From assembly GCA_029821215.1 (NCBI GenBank), contig JALGTV010000025.1, positions 1-11,497 of the forward strand: a DNA stretch of 11,497 nt. The letters run 5' to 3'. How positions within the stretch are numbered: position 1 is the first letter of the stretch; each line of letters begins with the position of its first letter. Source of the DNA: Candidatus Zipacnadia bacterium. GTDB taxonomy: Bacteria; Armatimonadota; Zipacnadia; Zipacnadales; Zipacnadaceae. Shown here in pieces: positions 1-6,134 of this stretch. The notes under the pieces are model-generated. The model was not told the DNA's origin, searched no databases, and saw only the letters and a program-made list of their open reading frames with translations. The position numbers and the translations under genes are program-made.

Positions 1-777
1 CAACGGCACCTCCATTACCACAATACCGTCATAACACAATTGGAGTAGCACACCAAGCAGCAATGTACCCTCAGAGGACGTTACGTCAAGCTGCACGTCC
101 AGGCTTTCGCCAGCTTGGACTACGCCCGGGCATTGCCATTGGTTTACAGTGATAGCAGCCGCTCTGGGGGTATGAACCTGCAGATGATCAAAATACAGCT
201 CGTAGCTTTGGCCCAGCTCCAGACCCGTTAGTCGGAACTCCAGTCGCCGAACCGGCAGGTCTAATTGCTGGTTCCGGTCAAGACTATCAGCCGCCAGGGA
301 AAAGTCATGCCGATAAAAGGCGACTTGACGCCAGTTGCGTTCGTCACCCAGAAATACAGGTGGACTCTCATACACCGAACCATCAAGCTCAACCAGCCGC
401 AGCGTCAGGTCTATCTGATAACCATACGGATTCTTTACCCAGCAGGAGATGGCTTCAGCGAGATGACGAATACCGAAGACAGTGGCAAATTGGGCAGTAG
501 TCAGCCGGGGGATGAATCGCCAGCGGAGGCTCTGGCCTTCTACACGAGCGCCGGCAGTAACTTCTAACCGATATCGCTGGTAGTGCTGCCGAAGAGTCTG
601 GGGGTACGACCCACTGCAGAAGTCCTGGCTGCACTCGCAGTCGCACAGCAGCGAAGCAGCAAGTTCATCGGGGAAGTCTACGGCACGGTCTGCGGGCGTT
701 ACGGCCAGTACTGCGCGGCCCACTATCACAGCTATGAAAAGAATACCGACTGACAACCAACATGATTTACGCATCAT
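1..777 (-). CDS. Secreted protein of unknown function, N-terminal part (runs off window)
   Basis: An unbroken frame of 259 codons runs from ATG at 777 to the window edge, so the C-terminus is missing. Residues 1-25 form a Sec signal peptide: positively charged start (MMRKS), hydrophobic core, likely cleavage after VLA near residue 25. A cysteine cluster follows (C45, C47, C49, C54). Residues about 70-205 alternate polar and hydrophobic residues in a beta-sandwich style, with WRQV near 149-152 and YELYFDHLQV near 192-201; this recalls carbohydrate-binding or galactose-binding-like domains of extracellular glycosidases. A second beta domain seems to begin near residue 208. The first in-frame upstream stop is TAA at 808-810. 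I see no good Shine-Dalgarno sequence, and the adjacent second ATG (774) is equally possible. It lies 131 nt downstream of the uroporphyrinogen decarboxylase-like gene and may be co-transcribed with it. The binding-domain resemblance is inference; the export signal is clear. Confidence 0.75.
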   Translation of the reverse strand, partial: MMRKSCWLSVGILFIAVIVGRAVLAVTPADRAVDFPDELAASLLCDCECSQDFCSGSYPQTLRQHYQRYRLEVTAGARVEGQSLRWRFIPRLTTAQFATVFGIRHLAEAISCWVKNPYGYQIDLTLRLVELDGSVYESPPVFLGDERNWRQVAFYRHDFSLAADSLDRNQQLDLPVRRLEFRLTGLELGQSYELYFDHLQVHTPRAAAITVNQWQCPGVVQAGESLDVQLDVTSSEGTLLLGVLLQLCYDGIVVMEVPL

Positions 778-908
778 TGTAGCATCGCTTGAGGGTAGGC
801 GAAATCGTTATGCTCAAACTAATTCTTCCGATTGCCGTTTGGAGGGACCGGCTGAACGCAGTGAATCCGGCCCGTCTCATCAGGCCACTCGCCCCAGACT
901 TGCAACTA

Positions 909-1982
909 CTATCCCCCGCGGCCGTCCCACCAGTAGGTCTGGTAGTCCTCTAATGCTTCACAAAGGGCATCAACGTTCTGGGCAGGAGTGGGCGGATAGA
1001 TGCCAACAATCATCTCCAAGCCGCCTTGAGGCGAACCCAGCTTTCGCACCTCTTCTTCGATCAGGTCACGAATCTCCTGGCGGGTGCCGTAGGGTACGAT
1101 CTTCTGCCGGTCAATGTCCAGACAGATGCACATTCGCCCTTTTATCTCAGCGGCCAGATTATCAATTCCATTGCACAGATCCTGGGGGTTTATGATGTCA
1201 ATACCGCACTCAACAAACTCGTCCATCAAATCCATAATGTAACCGTCACTATGCAGATAGACAAGGGCATCGGCCTGGCAGCAGGGGTGCATAAGCTTCT
1301 TATAGCTGGGGGTAATCCAGGCGTGAAAGTCAGCCGGGCTGATGATAGAGGCAGTCTGCGTACCCAGGTCCTCGCCAAACATTACCACATCAACCTGCAT
1401 CTGCAACCACTGCTGGACAATCTGGTAGTTGTGCTCAACTACCATATCAATTAAATGCTGTAGGCGAGGGTCCTGGGTAGCGATGTCAATCATCAGATTC
1501 TCAAAGCCGCGCAGGTAGCACAAGCGCATGAATAAAAACCCATGAGCCAGAGAGCCGGTAGTCAATTCGCCGCGTTCCCGAGCCGCATTGATACCCTGGC
1601 GAATCTCTGGCCAATAGGCCGGCCCCCGATCAGCCTCAAGCAGTGGATCAGGAGGCTGATAGTCGGCCAGTGCCTCCCAATCAGCCAGAGGATTCTCCAC
1701 GACGACTCCTTCTATCCCATCAATAGCACTCTCCCATACACAGCCCCAGCTATCGGTAAATCGCTCGCCCGCCCGATGGGCCGGGGTGAACTGGTAGTTG
1801 TCATAATTTCGCCAGCCAGGCTGGAAATCGGGAAATAGCTTCGGATGGCGAACGACCACCTCCTCCAAATCCTCGCGGAGCTGGTCCCAGGTGGCATCGG
1901 AAATAACTACGGTGACCGGCATCCACTCCGGTCCGGTCATGGTCGCATTGCGGAGGTAATTTTCACGCTGGGAAAGCGACAT
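909..1982 (-). CDS. Uroporphyrinogen decarboxylase (URO-D)-like family protein
   Basis: This 357-residue protein has the length and C-terminal pattern of the URO-D/MtaA superfamily of TIM-barrel enzymes, which includes HemE and the cobalamin methyltransferases MtaA and CmuA. Recognisable elements are the D198-to-D205 stretch (VDVVMFGEDLG), the barrel-strand segment YLHSDGY (242-248) followed by GIDIINP (260-266), and the late strand GRMCICLDID (282-291). In MtaA-type methyltransferases a His-x-Cys pair binds zinc; here H244 is followed by S245-D246, so that pair is not intact. The N-terminus does not look like HemE. It is therefore probably one of the many uncharacterised URO-D-like proteins, not the haem enzyme, and its substrate cannot be read from sequence. 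The ATG at 1982 has a moderate Shine-Dalgarno GAGG 9 nt upstream. It starts 39 nt after the dut stop, in the same direction, so an operon with dut is likely. Confidence 0.85.
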   Translation of the reverse strand: MSLSQRENYLRNATMTGPEWMPVTVVISDATWDQLREDLEEVVVRHPKLFPDFQPGWRNYDNYQFTPAHRAGERFTDSWGCVWESAIDGIEGVVVENPLADWEALADYQPPDPLLEADRGPAYWPEIRQGINAARERGELTTGSLAHGFLFMRLCYLRGFENLMIDIATQDPRLQHLIDMVVEHNYQIVQQWLQMQVDVVMFGEDLGTQTASIISPADFHAWITPSYKKLMHPCCQADALVYLHSDGYIMDLMDEFVECGIDIINPQDLCNGIDNLAAEIKGRMCICLDIDRQKIVPYGTRQEIRDLIEEEVRKLGSPQGGLEMIVGIYPPTPAQNVDALCEALEDYQTYWWDGRGG

Positions 1983-2021
1983 TGTGCGTAGCCTCGAGTA
2001 ATTTGACTGAAAAGGTAACCG

Positions 2022-2513
2022 TCAGCCGGTGGAGCCGAAACCATTAGGCCCACGGGTGGTTTCGTCCACCTGAGCCACCGGCTGCCATTCAGCGCGGATT
2101 ACCGGAGCGATGATGAGCTGGGCGATGCGGTCGCCCCGGTTGATAGTGAACGGCTCTGTGCCTAAGTTGATTAGAATTACCTTGACCGTCCCTCGGTAAT
2201 CAGCGTCAATAGTGCCGGGAGAATTAAGGACCGTAACGCCGTGCTTCACAGCCAACCCGCTGCGGGGCCGGACCTGAGCTTCATATCCGCCCGGCAGGGC
2301 AATTCTGATTCCGGTACTGATAAGCTGGCGCTGGCCGGGCCGGAGAGTGATTGACTCGCTGATAGCGGCGCGCAGGTCCATACCGGCCGAGTGGGAAGTC
2401 TGATACTCGGGAAGCGGCAAGCTTTCTCCCTCAGGCATCACCTGCACCGGTATCACCACAGGCAGAGCGCTCTTGTCCTCGGTTGTAACTTCTGACTGCT
2501 CCGCAGGGTCCAT
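2022..2513 (-). CDS. dut: dUTP diphosphatase (dUTPase)
   Basis: It hydrolyses dUTP to dUMP and pyrophosphate, keeping uracil out of DNA and supplying dUMP for thymidylate synthesis in the cytoplasm. All five motifs of the trimeric dUTPase family are present in the 163-residue protein: motif 1 AGMDLRA at 43-49, motif 2 RPRSGLA at 82-88, motif 3 GTIDADYRG at 100-108 (catalytic D103, uracil-side Y106), motif 4 RGDRIAQLI at 126-134, and the glycine-rich C-terminal motif 5 RGPNGFGSTG at 154-163. The first 17 or so residues are an extra polar N-terminal tail. The ATG at 2513 is chosen because the first beta strand (VVIPVQV, 19-25) must be included and no better start precedes it. There is no Shine-Dalgarno sequence; a strong promoter lies only 8 nt upstream (see that entry). 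The URO-D-like gene follows after 39 nt. Confidence 0.97.
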   Translation of the reverse strand: MDPAEQSEVTTEDKSALPVVIPVQVMPEGESLPLPEYQTSHSAGMDLRAAISESITLRPGQRQLISTGIRIALPGGYEAQVRPRSGLAVKHGVTVLNSPGTIDADYRGTVKVILINLGTEPFTINRGDRIAQLIIAPVIRAEWQPVAQVDETTRGPNGFGSTG

Positions 2514-2521
2514 CAGAGAGC

Positions 2522-2550
2522 ATTATAGCACAGGTTAGTTGTGCCAGCAA
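2522..2550 (-). promoter_or_regulatory. Sigma-70-type extended -10 promoter of dut
   Basis: On the minus strand a perfect -10 box TATAAT (2522-2527) is preceded by the extended -10 dinucleotide (TGC directly before it) and, across a 17-nt spacer, by a -35-like TTGCTG (2545-2550). The usual start point would be near base 2515, one to three bases before the dut ATG at 2513. This predicts an mRNA with almost no 5' leader, which agrees with the missing Shine-Dalgarno sequence. The start point is inferred from spacing only. Confidence 0.65.
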
Positions 2551-2764
2551 TGGCGCGGTCTTACTGCAGAGTATTAGGGCATACGGATAAGCGAGGGCGC
2601 GGTCTGGTGCCAAAATCGTACCGTCAACACGGCTATTGGCTTCCAGAAGTGTGCGGCTGCACAGCAGGGGTGACCATTGGGGTTCTCAGTAGCGATTATG
2701 TTACTGTGGAGGTCGGGGGAGCTTGCATCTACCCCTGGCTTACTATAGTTATGTACTACCCATT
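2551..2764. other. Intergenic stretch without recognisable gene
   Basis: Between the dut promoter and the terminator of the PEP-CTERM gene I see no credible coding frame. The plus-strand frame that crosses it has no family resemblance and continues antisense into the PEP-CTERM gene. No tRNA-like or repeat structure was seen. Confidence 0.5.
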
Positions 2765-2813
2765 AAAAAGCCCACTGCTCGAAGCCCAGGGGGGAGAGGC
2801 TTCGAGCAGCGGG
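2765..2813 (-). terminator. Rho-independent terminator of the PEP-CTERM gene
   Basis: A perfect 12-bp inverted repeat (CTGCTCGAAGCC at 2775-2786 and its complement at 2798-2809) encloses an 11-nt loop. Three further G/C pairs at the base (CCC 2771-2773 with GGG 2811-2813) flank one mismatch. Read on the minus strand, the hairpin is followed by five T residues (2765-2769). It begins 34 nt past the stop codon at 2848, so it ends the PEP-CTERM transcript and insulates dut. Confidence 0.9.
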
Positions 2814-2847
2814 TTGCAAAACTTAGTGATTGGCCAGGCGATACCGG

Positions 2848-3513
2848 TTATTCCGCATCCCGGCGTCGGCGCCAGGCGCCGAGCCCCAGCAATCCTAATC
2901 CAAACAGAGCAACCGTGGCCGGTTCGGGTGTAAAGCCCGGCTGGTCCACGTCGTCGGGACAAAAATCATCGTCACCAACACCGCCGTTGTCCAGGTAGCC
3001 ACCCCACGCAAACTTGCTGGGGTAGCCAATGTCGTCAGCGTGTACTGCCCATTCAATAAAGTTAGTACCGGCATCCACCGCCACATAAGTAGGACTGGTT
3101 ACCTGGCTCCAGCCACTACCCGTCCAATAGTGAAGTGATGCACTGGGATTGGTGCGATCTAGGTCCCAGTGGATGTAGTATTCCATCCCTGGCTCCTGGT
3201 TGACCATCCCACCTGTGGTTGAATCAGCATCAACATTGATGATGACCCGCCCGAAGTTGTCCTGGGTATCGGAAGCCAGGCTGTCATAGGTATAAAATGC
3301 AAAACTGCAATGCTCCTGGCTATCGTCCCACTCGTAGTAGTTCCAATCAACATCGTAATCATCAGCAATGCCGGTCTCATTAGGGTCGTCATTGCTGGTG
3401 TCCGGATACTTCCAGTCGGTGTCATCACCGTCAATGGTGATGACGTCGGCAGAAGCAGTAACTGCAAAAAGCATAATGCACACAATCAGACTAATGACCA
3501 GTCGCATACTCAT
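2848..3513 (-). CDS. PEP-CTERM sorting-domain exported protein
   Basis: The 221-residue protein has a Sec signal peptide (residues 1-22, likely cleavage after TASA) and a textbook PEP-CTERM tail: Thr-Pro-Glu-Pro at 195-198, a Gly/Leu-rich membrane segment at about 200-213, and four arginines at 215-218. In known systems an exosortase (EpsH/XrtA type) cleaves such tails during export to the cell surface or exopolysaccharide matrix. The mature part (23-190) is very acidic, rich in Asp and aromatics, and begins with an IDGDDTDW motif like that of beta-sandwich surface domains; I cannot assign a ligand. The start is set by a strong Shine-Dalgarno AAGAGGAGG (3520-3528): ATG 3513 lies 6 nt after it, ATG 3516 only 3 nt. 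A longer frame from 3537 would translate through the Shine-Dalgarno sequence and is rejected. It is a single-gene unit with its own terminator. No exosortase gene is in this window. Confidence 0.93.
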   Translation of the reverse strand: MSMRLVISLIVCIMLFAVTASADVITIDGDDTDWKYPDTSNDDPNETGIADDYDVDWNYYEWDDSQEHCSFAFYTYDSLASDTQDNFGRVIINVDADSTTGGMVNQEPGMEYYIHWDLDRTNPSASLHYWTGSGWSQVTSPTYVAVDAGTNFIEWAVHADDIGYPSKFAWGGYLDNGGVGDDDFCPDDVDQPGFTPEPATVALFGLGLLGLGAWRRRRDAE

Positions 3514-3557
3514 CATGTACCTCCTCTTGGAGAGCACTGTGTGTTTTCTCCTCTTGA

Positions 3558-3597
3558 CTAACCTTGGCCATATCAGCTCTGTCTATGGCAACTAACC
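3558..3597. repeat. Direct repeat ACTAACC (x2) upstream of the PEP-CTERM gene
   Basis: ACTAACC occurs at 3558-3564 and 3591-3597, the starts 33 bp apart, close to three helical turns. Both copies lie within the leader or upstream region of the PEP-CTERM gene. Such spacing could suit a regulator bound on one face of DNA, but seven bases is short and chance is possible. Confidence 0.3.
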
Positions 3598-3619
3598 CCA
3601 GTTTCCCTGGTTATGGCTA

Positions 3620-3647
3620 ATAGTATACCTATCACAGAGGCCCACAA
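3620..3647 (-). promoter_or_regulatory. Possible promoter of the PEP-CTERM gene
   Basis: On the minus strand TTGTGG (3642-3647) and TACTAT (3620-3625) are separated by 16 nt. This would start transcription near 3613 and leave a leader of about 100 nt. The match is only moderate (3/6 and 4/6), and I found no sigma-54 -24/-12 signature, which regulates some PEP-CTERM genes elsewhere. Confidence 0.3.
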
Positions 3648-3879
3648 GGGGGTGAGATGTCTTCAATAGAGGATTTCGTGTTTGAATAGAGGAAGCAGAG
3701 GCGGCAAATTGAGGTGAGAACCGGTCTATCCTCAACGAAAACCACAGTGTGCACTACCGGTCACCGGGCGGAAGGTATGTATCAGGGTAGAGCGTGAGGG
3801 GCATCTCCCCATCCATCGCGGTTTCTGTGGGCGTCTGGGGATTGTCCCACTCATCCCCGGCTCGCGGCGGGCCTGCCTA
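3648..3879. other. Intergenic region, with one weak hairpin
   Basis: No credible gene is visible between the response regulator stop at 3880 and the PEP-CTERM upstream region. A hairpin with stem GGGGAT (3837-3842) / ATCCCC (3853-3858) lies about 20 nt past the response regulator stop. It has no T run on the minus strand, so it is at best a weak or Rho-assisted end. A nine-base direct repeat AATAGAGGA also occurs twice around 3664-3692. Confidence 0.4.
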
Positions 3880-4326
3880 CTATTGGCACTGAATTCGCGA
3901 CGGCAACTGGGCAGTGGAGAGCCAGAATGTCTCGATGGCTCGGACGATGTTAAGGAACTTATCCGGGTCCGTTGGTTTGGTTATGAAGCAGTTGCCCTGA
4001 AGATCATAGACAGCGAGGATATCCTGTTCAGCTTCGGAGGTCGTTAAAGTAATCACCGGAATCCGTTTCAGTTGGCTATCGGCTTTGATTGCTGCCAGCA
4101 CCTGGCGGCCATCCTTTTTAGGTAGGCCCAAGTCAAGAAGAATGATATCAGGAAGTGCCGCATCTACATACCGGCCCCTCCGGCCCAGCAAGGCCAGTGC
4201 TTCTTCCCCGTCGCTGGCCACAGTAACGTTGCTGGTCACCTGGCCCTCCCCCAGAGCCGCTACAATCAGTCTGGCATCCACCGGGTTGTCTTCAACTAAC
4301 AATATTTCTGCTGGCCGGCGCAGCAT
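3880..4326 (-). CDS. Single-domain response regulator, Rcp1-like (CheY family)
   Basis: This 148-residue protein is a lone receiver domain with no output domain. The phosphorylation site is complete: acidic pair E12-D13, phospho-acceptor D65 in LLDLGLPKKDG, switch T95 in TLTTS, and K117 in ITKPTD. The extra charged loop between helix 2 and strand 3 and the FWLS tail (134-137) match the Rcp1-like group that partners phytochrome-type and other GAF/PAS kinases in the cytoplasm. A good Shine-Dalgarno GGAGG lies 8 nt before ATG 4326. It is about two-thirds identical, without gaps, to the regulator at 4644-5111, so the pair arose by tandem duplication. The 317-nt gap to that gene suggests separate control. 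Which kinase phosphorylates it, and what it acts on, cannot be told from sequence. Confidence 0.93.
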   Translation of the reverse strand: MLRRPAEILLVEDNPVDARLIVAALGEGQVTSNVTVASDGEEALALLGRRGRYVDAALPDIILLDLGLPKKDGRQVLAAIKADSQLKRIPVITLTTSEAEQDILAVYDLQGNCFITKPTDPDKFLNIVRAIETFWLSTAQLPSRIQCQ

Positions 4327-4383
4327 TTCTCGCCCTCCGCTCTGGGATCATTTGTCCTGGTACGAGAAGCAAATAGATGACGA

Positions 4384-4406
4384 TGGGGCCGGTATCGCCG
4401 GCCCCA
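4384..4406 (-). other. Strong 9-bp hairpin in the leader of the response regulator gene
   Basis: TGGGGCCGG (4384-4392) and CCGGCCCCA (4398-4406) form a perfect 9-bp GC-rich stem with a 5-nt loop, 58 nt upstream of the ATG at 4326. On the minus strand it is followed by a T-rich but not continuous run (ATCGTCATCTATTTG). It could terminate read-through from the upstream regulator, attenuate, or protect a 5' end. A TATAAG box at 4423-4428 would place a transcript start just upstream of the hairpin. Confidence 0.6.
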
Positions 4407-4643
4407 CTTCCTGGCAATGTGACTTATAGCGCGGAACTATTTTGCATATCATGAGTACGGCACGCGCGGGATTAGTTGTCAGTATTATAACCCAATGCCC
4501 GATGGCAACCATAGAGCGTGTCTCCAATAGTGAGATTGCTGGTCCCAATGGTGGAAGCCAGTAATTAAGAGGCAATAGCGAGCTGCCTATCTTACCGGCG
4601 CTGGAGCGATACCGCGCGGCGCTTGTGAGTCGCCCAACCAGTA
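4407..4643. other. Intergenic region between the paired response regulators
   Basis: No credible gene is visible. A small minus-strand frame crossing it (4348-4575) shows no domain, no Shine-Dalgarno sequence and no protein-like composition. It holds two isolated -10-like boxes on the minus strand, TATAAT (4484-4489) and TATAAG (4423-4428), neither with a convincing -35 box; either could serve the regulator at 3880-4326. Confidence 0.4.
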
Positions 4644-5111
4644 TTATTCTCGGGATGGCAGCTTCACGGTAGACAGCCAGAACTCTTCTATGGACTGAAC
4701 CAAGGCGGTAAACTGGTCCGGGTCGGTAGGCTTGGTGAGGTAGCAGTTGGCGTGGAGGTCGTAGGCCTGGAGGATGTCTCCGGCAGCATCTGAAGTAGTA
4801 AGGATAACCACAGGAATGCGTCGTAGTCGGCGGTCAGCCTTGATTTCCGCTAAAACTTGTTGGCCATTCTTCTTAGGCAGTCCCAAATCAAGCAGGATGA
4901 TGTCGGGGCTTACGGCATCGGCATACTGGCCCACGCGGCGCAGAATAGCCAGGGCTTGCTCGCCGTCCTCAACGACGGTAATATTGGGGGGCACCTTTCC
5001 GCCATCCAGAGCTTCTACAATCAATCTGACATCCAGTAGATTATCTTCCACCAGCAATATCTCTACTGGCCTATCCGCCGTCTGTGGGGTCACAATGGCT
5101 TCCTTCTCCAT
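4644..5111 (-). CDS. Single-domain response regulator, Rcp1-like (CheY family)
   Basis: A lone receiver of 155 residues, paralogous to the neighbour at 3880-4326. Conserved residues are E22-D23, phospho-acceptor D75 (LLDLGLPKKNG), T105 (ILTTS) and K127 (LTKPTD), followed by the FWLST tail. It has about ten more N-terminal residues than its paralog. ATG 5111 has only a poor Shine-Dalgarno sequence, so the exact start is less certain; the domain itself begins near residue 17. It lies 73 nt downstream of the MITE-like element, and a TATAAG box (5172-5177) sits just outside that element, so the insertion may have supplied or disturbed its promoter. It probably takes phosphate from a kinase in the upstream cluster, but that pairing is inference. 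Confidence 0.92.
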   Translation of the reverse strand: MEKEAIVTPQTADRPVEILLVEDNLLDVRLIVEALDGGKVPPNITVVEDGEQALAILRRVGQYADAVSPDIILLDLGLPKKNGQQVLAEIKADRRLRRIPVVILTTSDAAGDILQAYDLHANCYLTKPTDPDQFTALVQSIEEFWLSTVKLPSRE

Positions 5112-5184
5112 GAAAGGTTACCGCTTGCCTGGGACAAGCACAACTCTGATATTGCTTGGCCACCAGCAGTCCTTATACTGTATT

Positions 5185-5305
5185 GAGACTGTTGCAAAAG
5201 GTAATCACGGACTGCTTGTATGAGTAGAATGTGTAGAATTAGCCGGCTAAGCCTATACGCATATCGGGGCAGGGATGCTCCTCCTATAGGTTTTGCAACA
5301 GTCTC
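5185..5305. mobile_element. MITE-like element, 121 bp with 15-bp terminal inverted repeats
   Basis: GAGACTGTTGCAAAA at 5185-5199 is repeated perfectly in reverse complement at 5291-5305. The 91 bp between them encode nothing. They contain a nested hairpin (CCTATA 5252-5257 with TATAGG 5285-5290, enclosing GGGGCA/TGCTCC) and the palindrome AGCCGGCT (5241-5248). Short perfect terminal repeats around a non-coding core are the hallmark of miniature inverted-repeat transposable elements moved by a transposase elsewhere. I see no clear target-site duplication (flanks TATT and TGTC), so an old insertion, or a structured regulatory element instead, remains possible. It sits 28 bp past the LytTR gene. 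Confidence 0.6.
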
Positions 5306-5333
5306 TGTCTACAAACTGCCAAGCACGGGTAGA

Positions 5334-6128
5334 TTACATGCCCAGCGATTCAAGTAGTGCTTTTGAACGCCCCCGCGAGACGGTAATGGTGGTGATGATA
5401 TTACCTTTGTTGTCCTGGAGGATGGCGTCGTAGGACCCATCGCCATTGGGGATAAGATGTTCCACAAACCGCAGATTGATTATCTCGCCCCGATTGGCTC
5501 GCAGGAAGCCAGCCTCAGTGAGTCGTTCGGATAGCTTAGTTACGGTGAAATAGGTGGGGAAATCTTTGTCAGCGGTATGGAGTATCACCTGGCGACCCTC
5601 ACGAGTCACATAGATAACGGTTTCAGGGTCAAGCAGACGGACTGTGCCTTCCTCATAGTCTTTGACTGGGAGCTTGTGAGACAGCGGACGCAACTCCTGC
5701 TGGAGAAGCTGCATAATACCCTGGCGCAGCAGCTCATAGTCCGGTCTCTTACCCGCAAGCTGCTGTTCAATACGCGCCAGGGTGGTGTTGACCCGTTCCT
5801 CAAACGCGTCCAGGTCATCGGTTTTGACCACATAGTCCACGACGGTCAGCTCAAACGCCTGTACCGCGTATTCATCGTGTCCGGTGATGAAGACAATTAG
5901 GGGTGGGGTCTCGGAATCAAGGGCAAGTTCAGCCACTTCCAATCCACTTAATTCCGGCATTTCAATGTCCAGAAAGGCAACATCCACCTCGTGCTGGTCC
6001 AGCAGTTCCAGACACTCAATGCCATTGGCAGCGACCCCGACCACGGTGACTTTGCCGCTGGCTTCTAATATATCTTTGAGGAGCCGCGCCGCTACCCGGT
6101 CATCTTCGGCGATTATTGCCTGAATAAT
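5334..6128 (-). CDS. LytTR-family response regulator, probable ATT start
   Basis: A receiver domain joined to a LytTR DNA-binding domain (AlgR/AgrA/LytR type), 264 residues from the proposed start. The receiver has E8-D9-D10, phospho-acceptor D54 (FLDIEMP), T82 (FITGHDEYAVQAF) and K102 (DYVVK). A helical linker follows, then LytTR at about 150-264, with the typical FLRANRGEIINL segment and a final ITVSRGRSKALLESL. It is likely the transcriptional output of the kinase cluster. The only canonical in-frame start, GTG 6044, would remove strand 1 and the acidic residues that bind Mg2+. The frame is open up to a TGA at 6135-6137 with no ATG, GTG or TTG before 6044. An ATT at 6128, behind the Shine-Dalgarno sequence at 6135-6144, restores a full receiver. 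A one-base sequence error near the run of three C at 6132-6134 is the alternative. Confidence 0.85.
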   Translation of the reverse strand: MIQAIIAEDDRVAARLLKDILEASGKVTVVGVAANGIECLELLDQHEVDVAFLDIEMPELSGLEVAELALDSETPPLIVFITGHDEYAVQAFELTVVDYVVKTDDLDAFEERVNTTLARIEQQLAGKRPDYELLRQGIMQLLQQELRPLSHKLPVKDYEEGTVRLLDPETVIYVTREGRQVILHTADKDFPTYFTVTKLSERLTEAGFLRANRGEIINLRFVEHLIPNGDGSYDAILQDNKGNIITTITVSRGRSKALLESLGM

Positions 6129-6134
6129 TCTGGG

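Noticed and set aside
734..1195. Plus-strand open frame of 153 codons
   Set aside because: It spans the secreted-protein start, the intergenic gap and the URO-D-like C-terminus in antisense, and its composition is not protein-like.
1026..1454. Plus-strand open frame of 142 codons
   Set aside because: It lies wholly antisense to the URO-D-like gene, whose own protein matches a family; the antisense translation shows no domain.
2541..2933. Plus-strand open frame of 130 codons crossing the dut/PEP-CTERM gap
   Set aside because: It runs through the terminator hairpin and antisense into the PEP-CTERM tail, with no recognisable domain or signal.
3514..3537. Longer N-terminus for the PEP-CTERM protein (start at 3537)
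   Set aside because: It would translate through the Shine-Dalgarno sequence AAGAGGAGG and place charged residues ahead of an already complete signal peptide.
3541..3660. Cyclic dinucleotide (GEMM-type) riboswitch in the PEP-CTERM leader
   Set aside because: Such riboswitches regulate some surface-protein genes, but the conserved core motifs are not found here; only a short AACC...GGTT pairing is visible.
4348..4575. Minus-strand 75-codon frame between the paired response regulators
   Set aside because: No Shine-Dalgarno sequence, no domain, and it contains the strong hairpin; most likely chance.
4774..5223. Plus-strand open frame of 149 codons
   Set aside because: Antisense to the response regulator at 4644-5111; serine- and arginine-rich as expected of a shadow frame.
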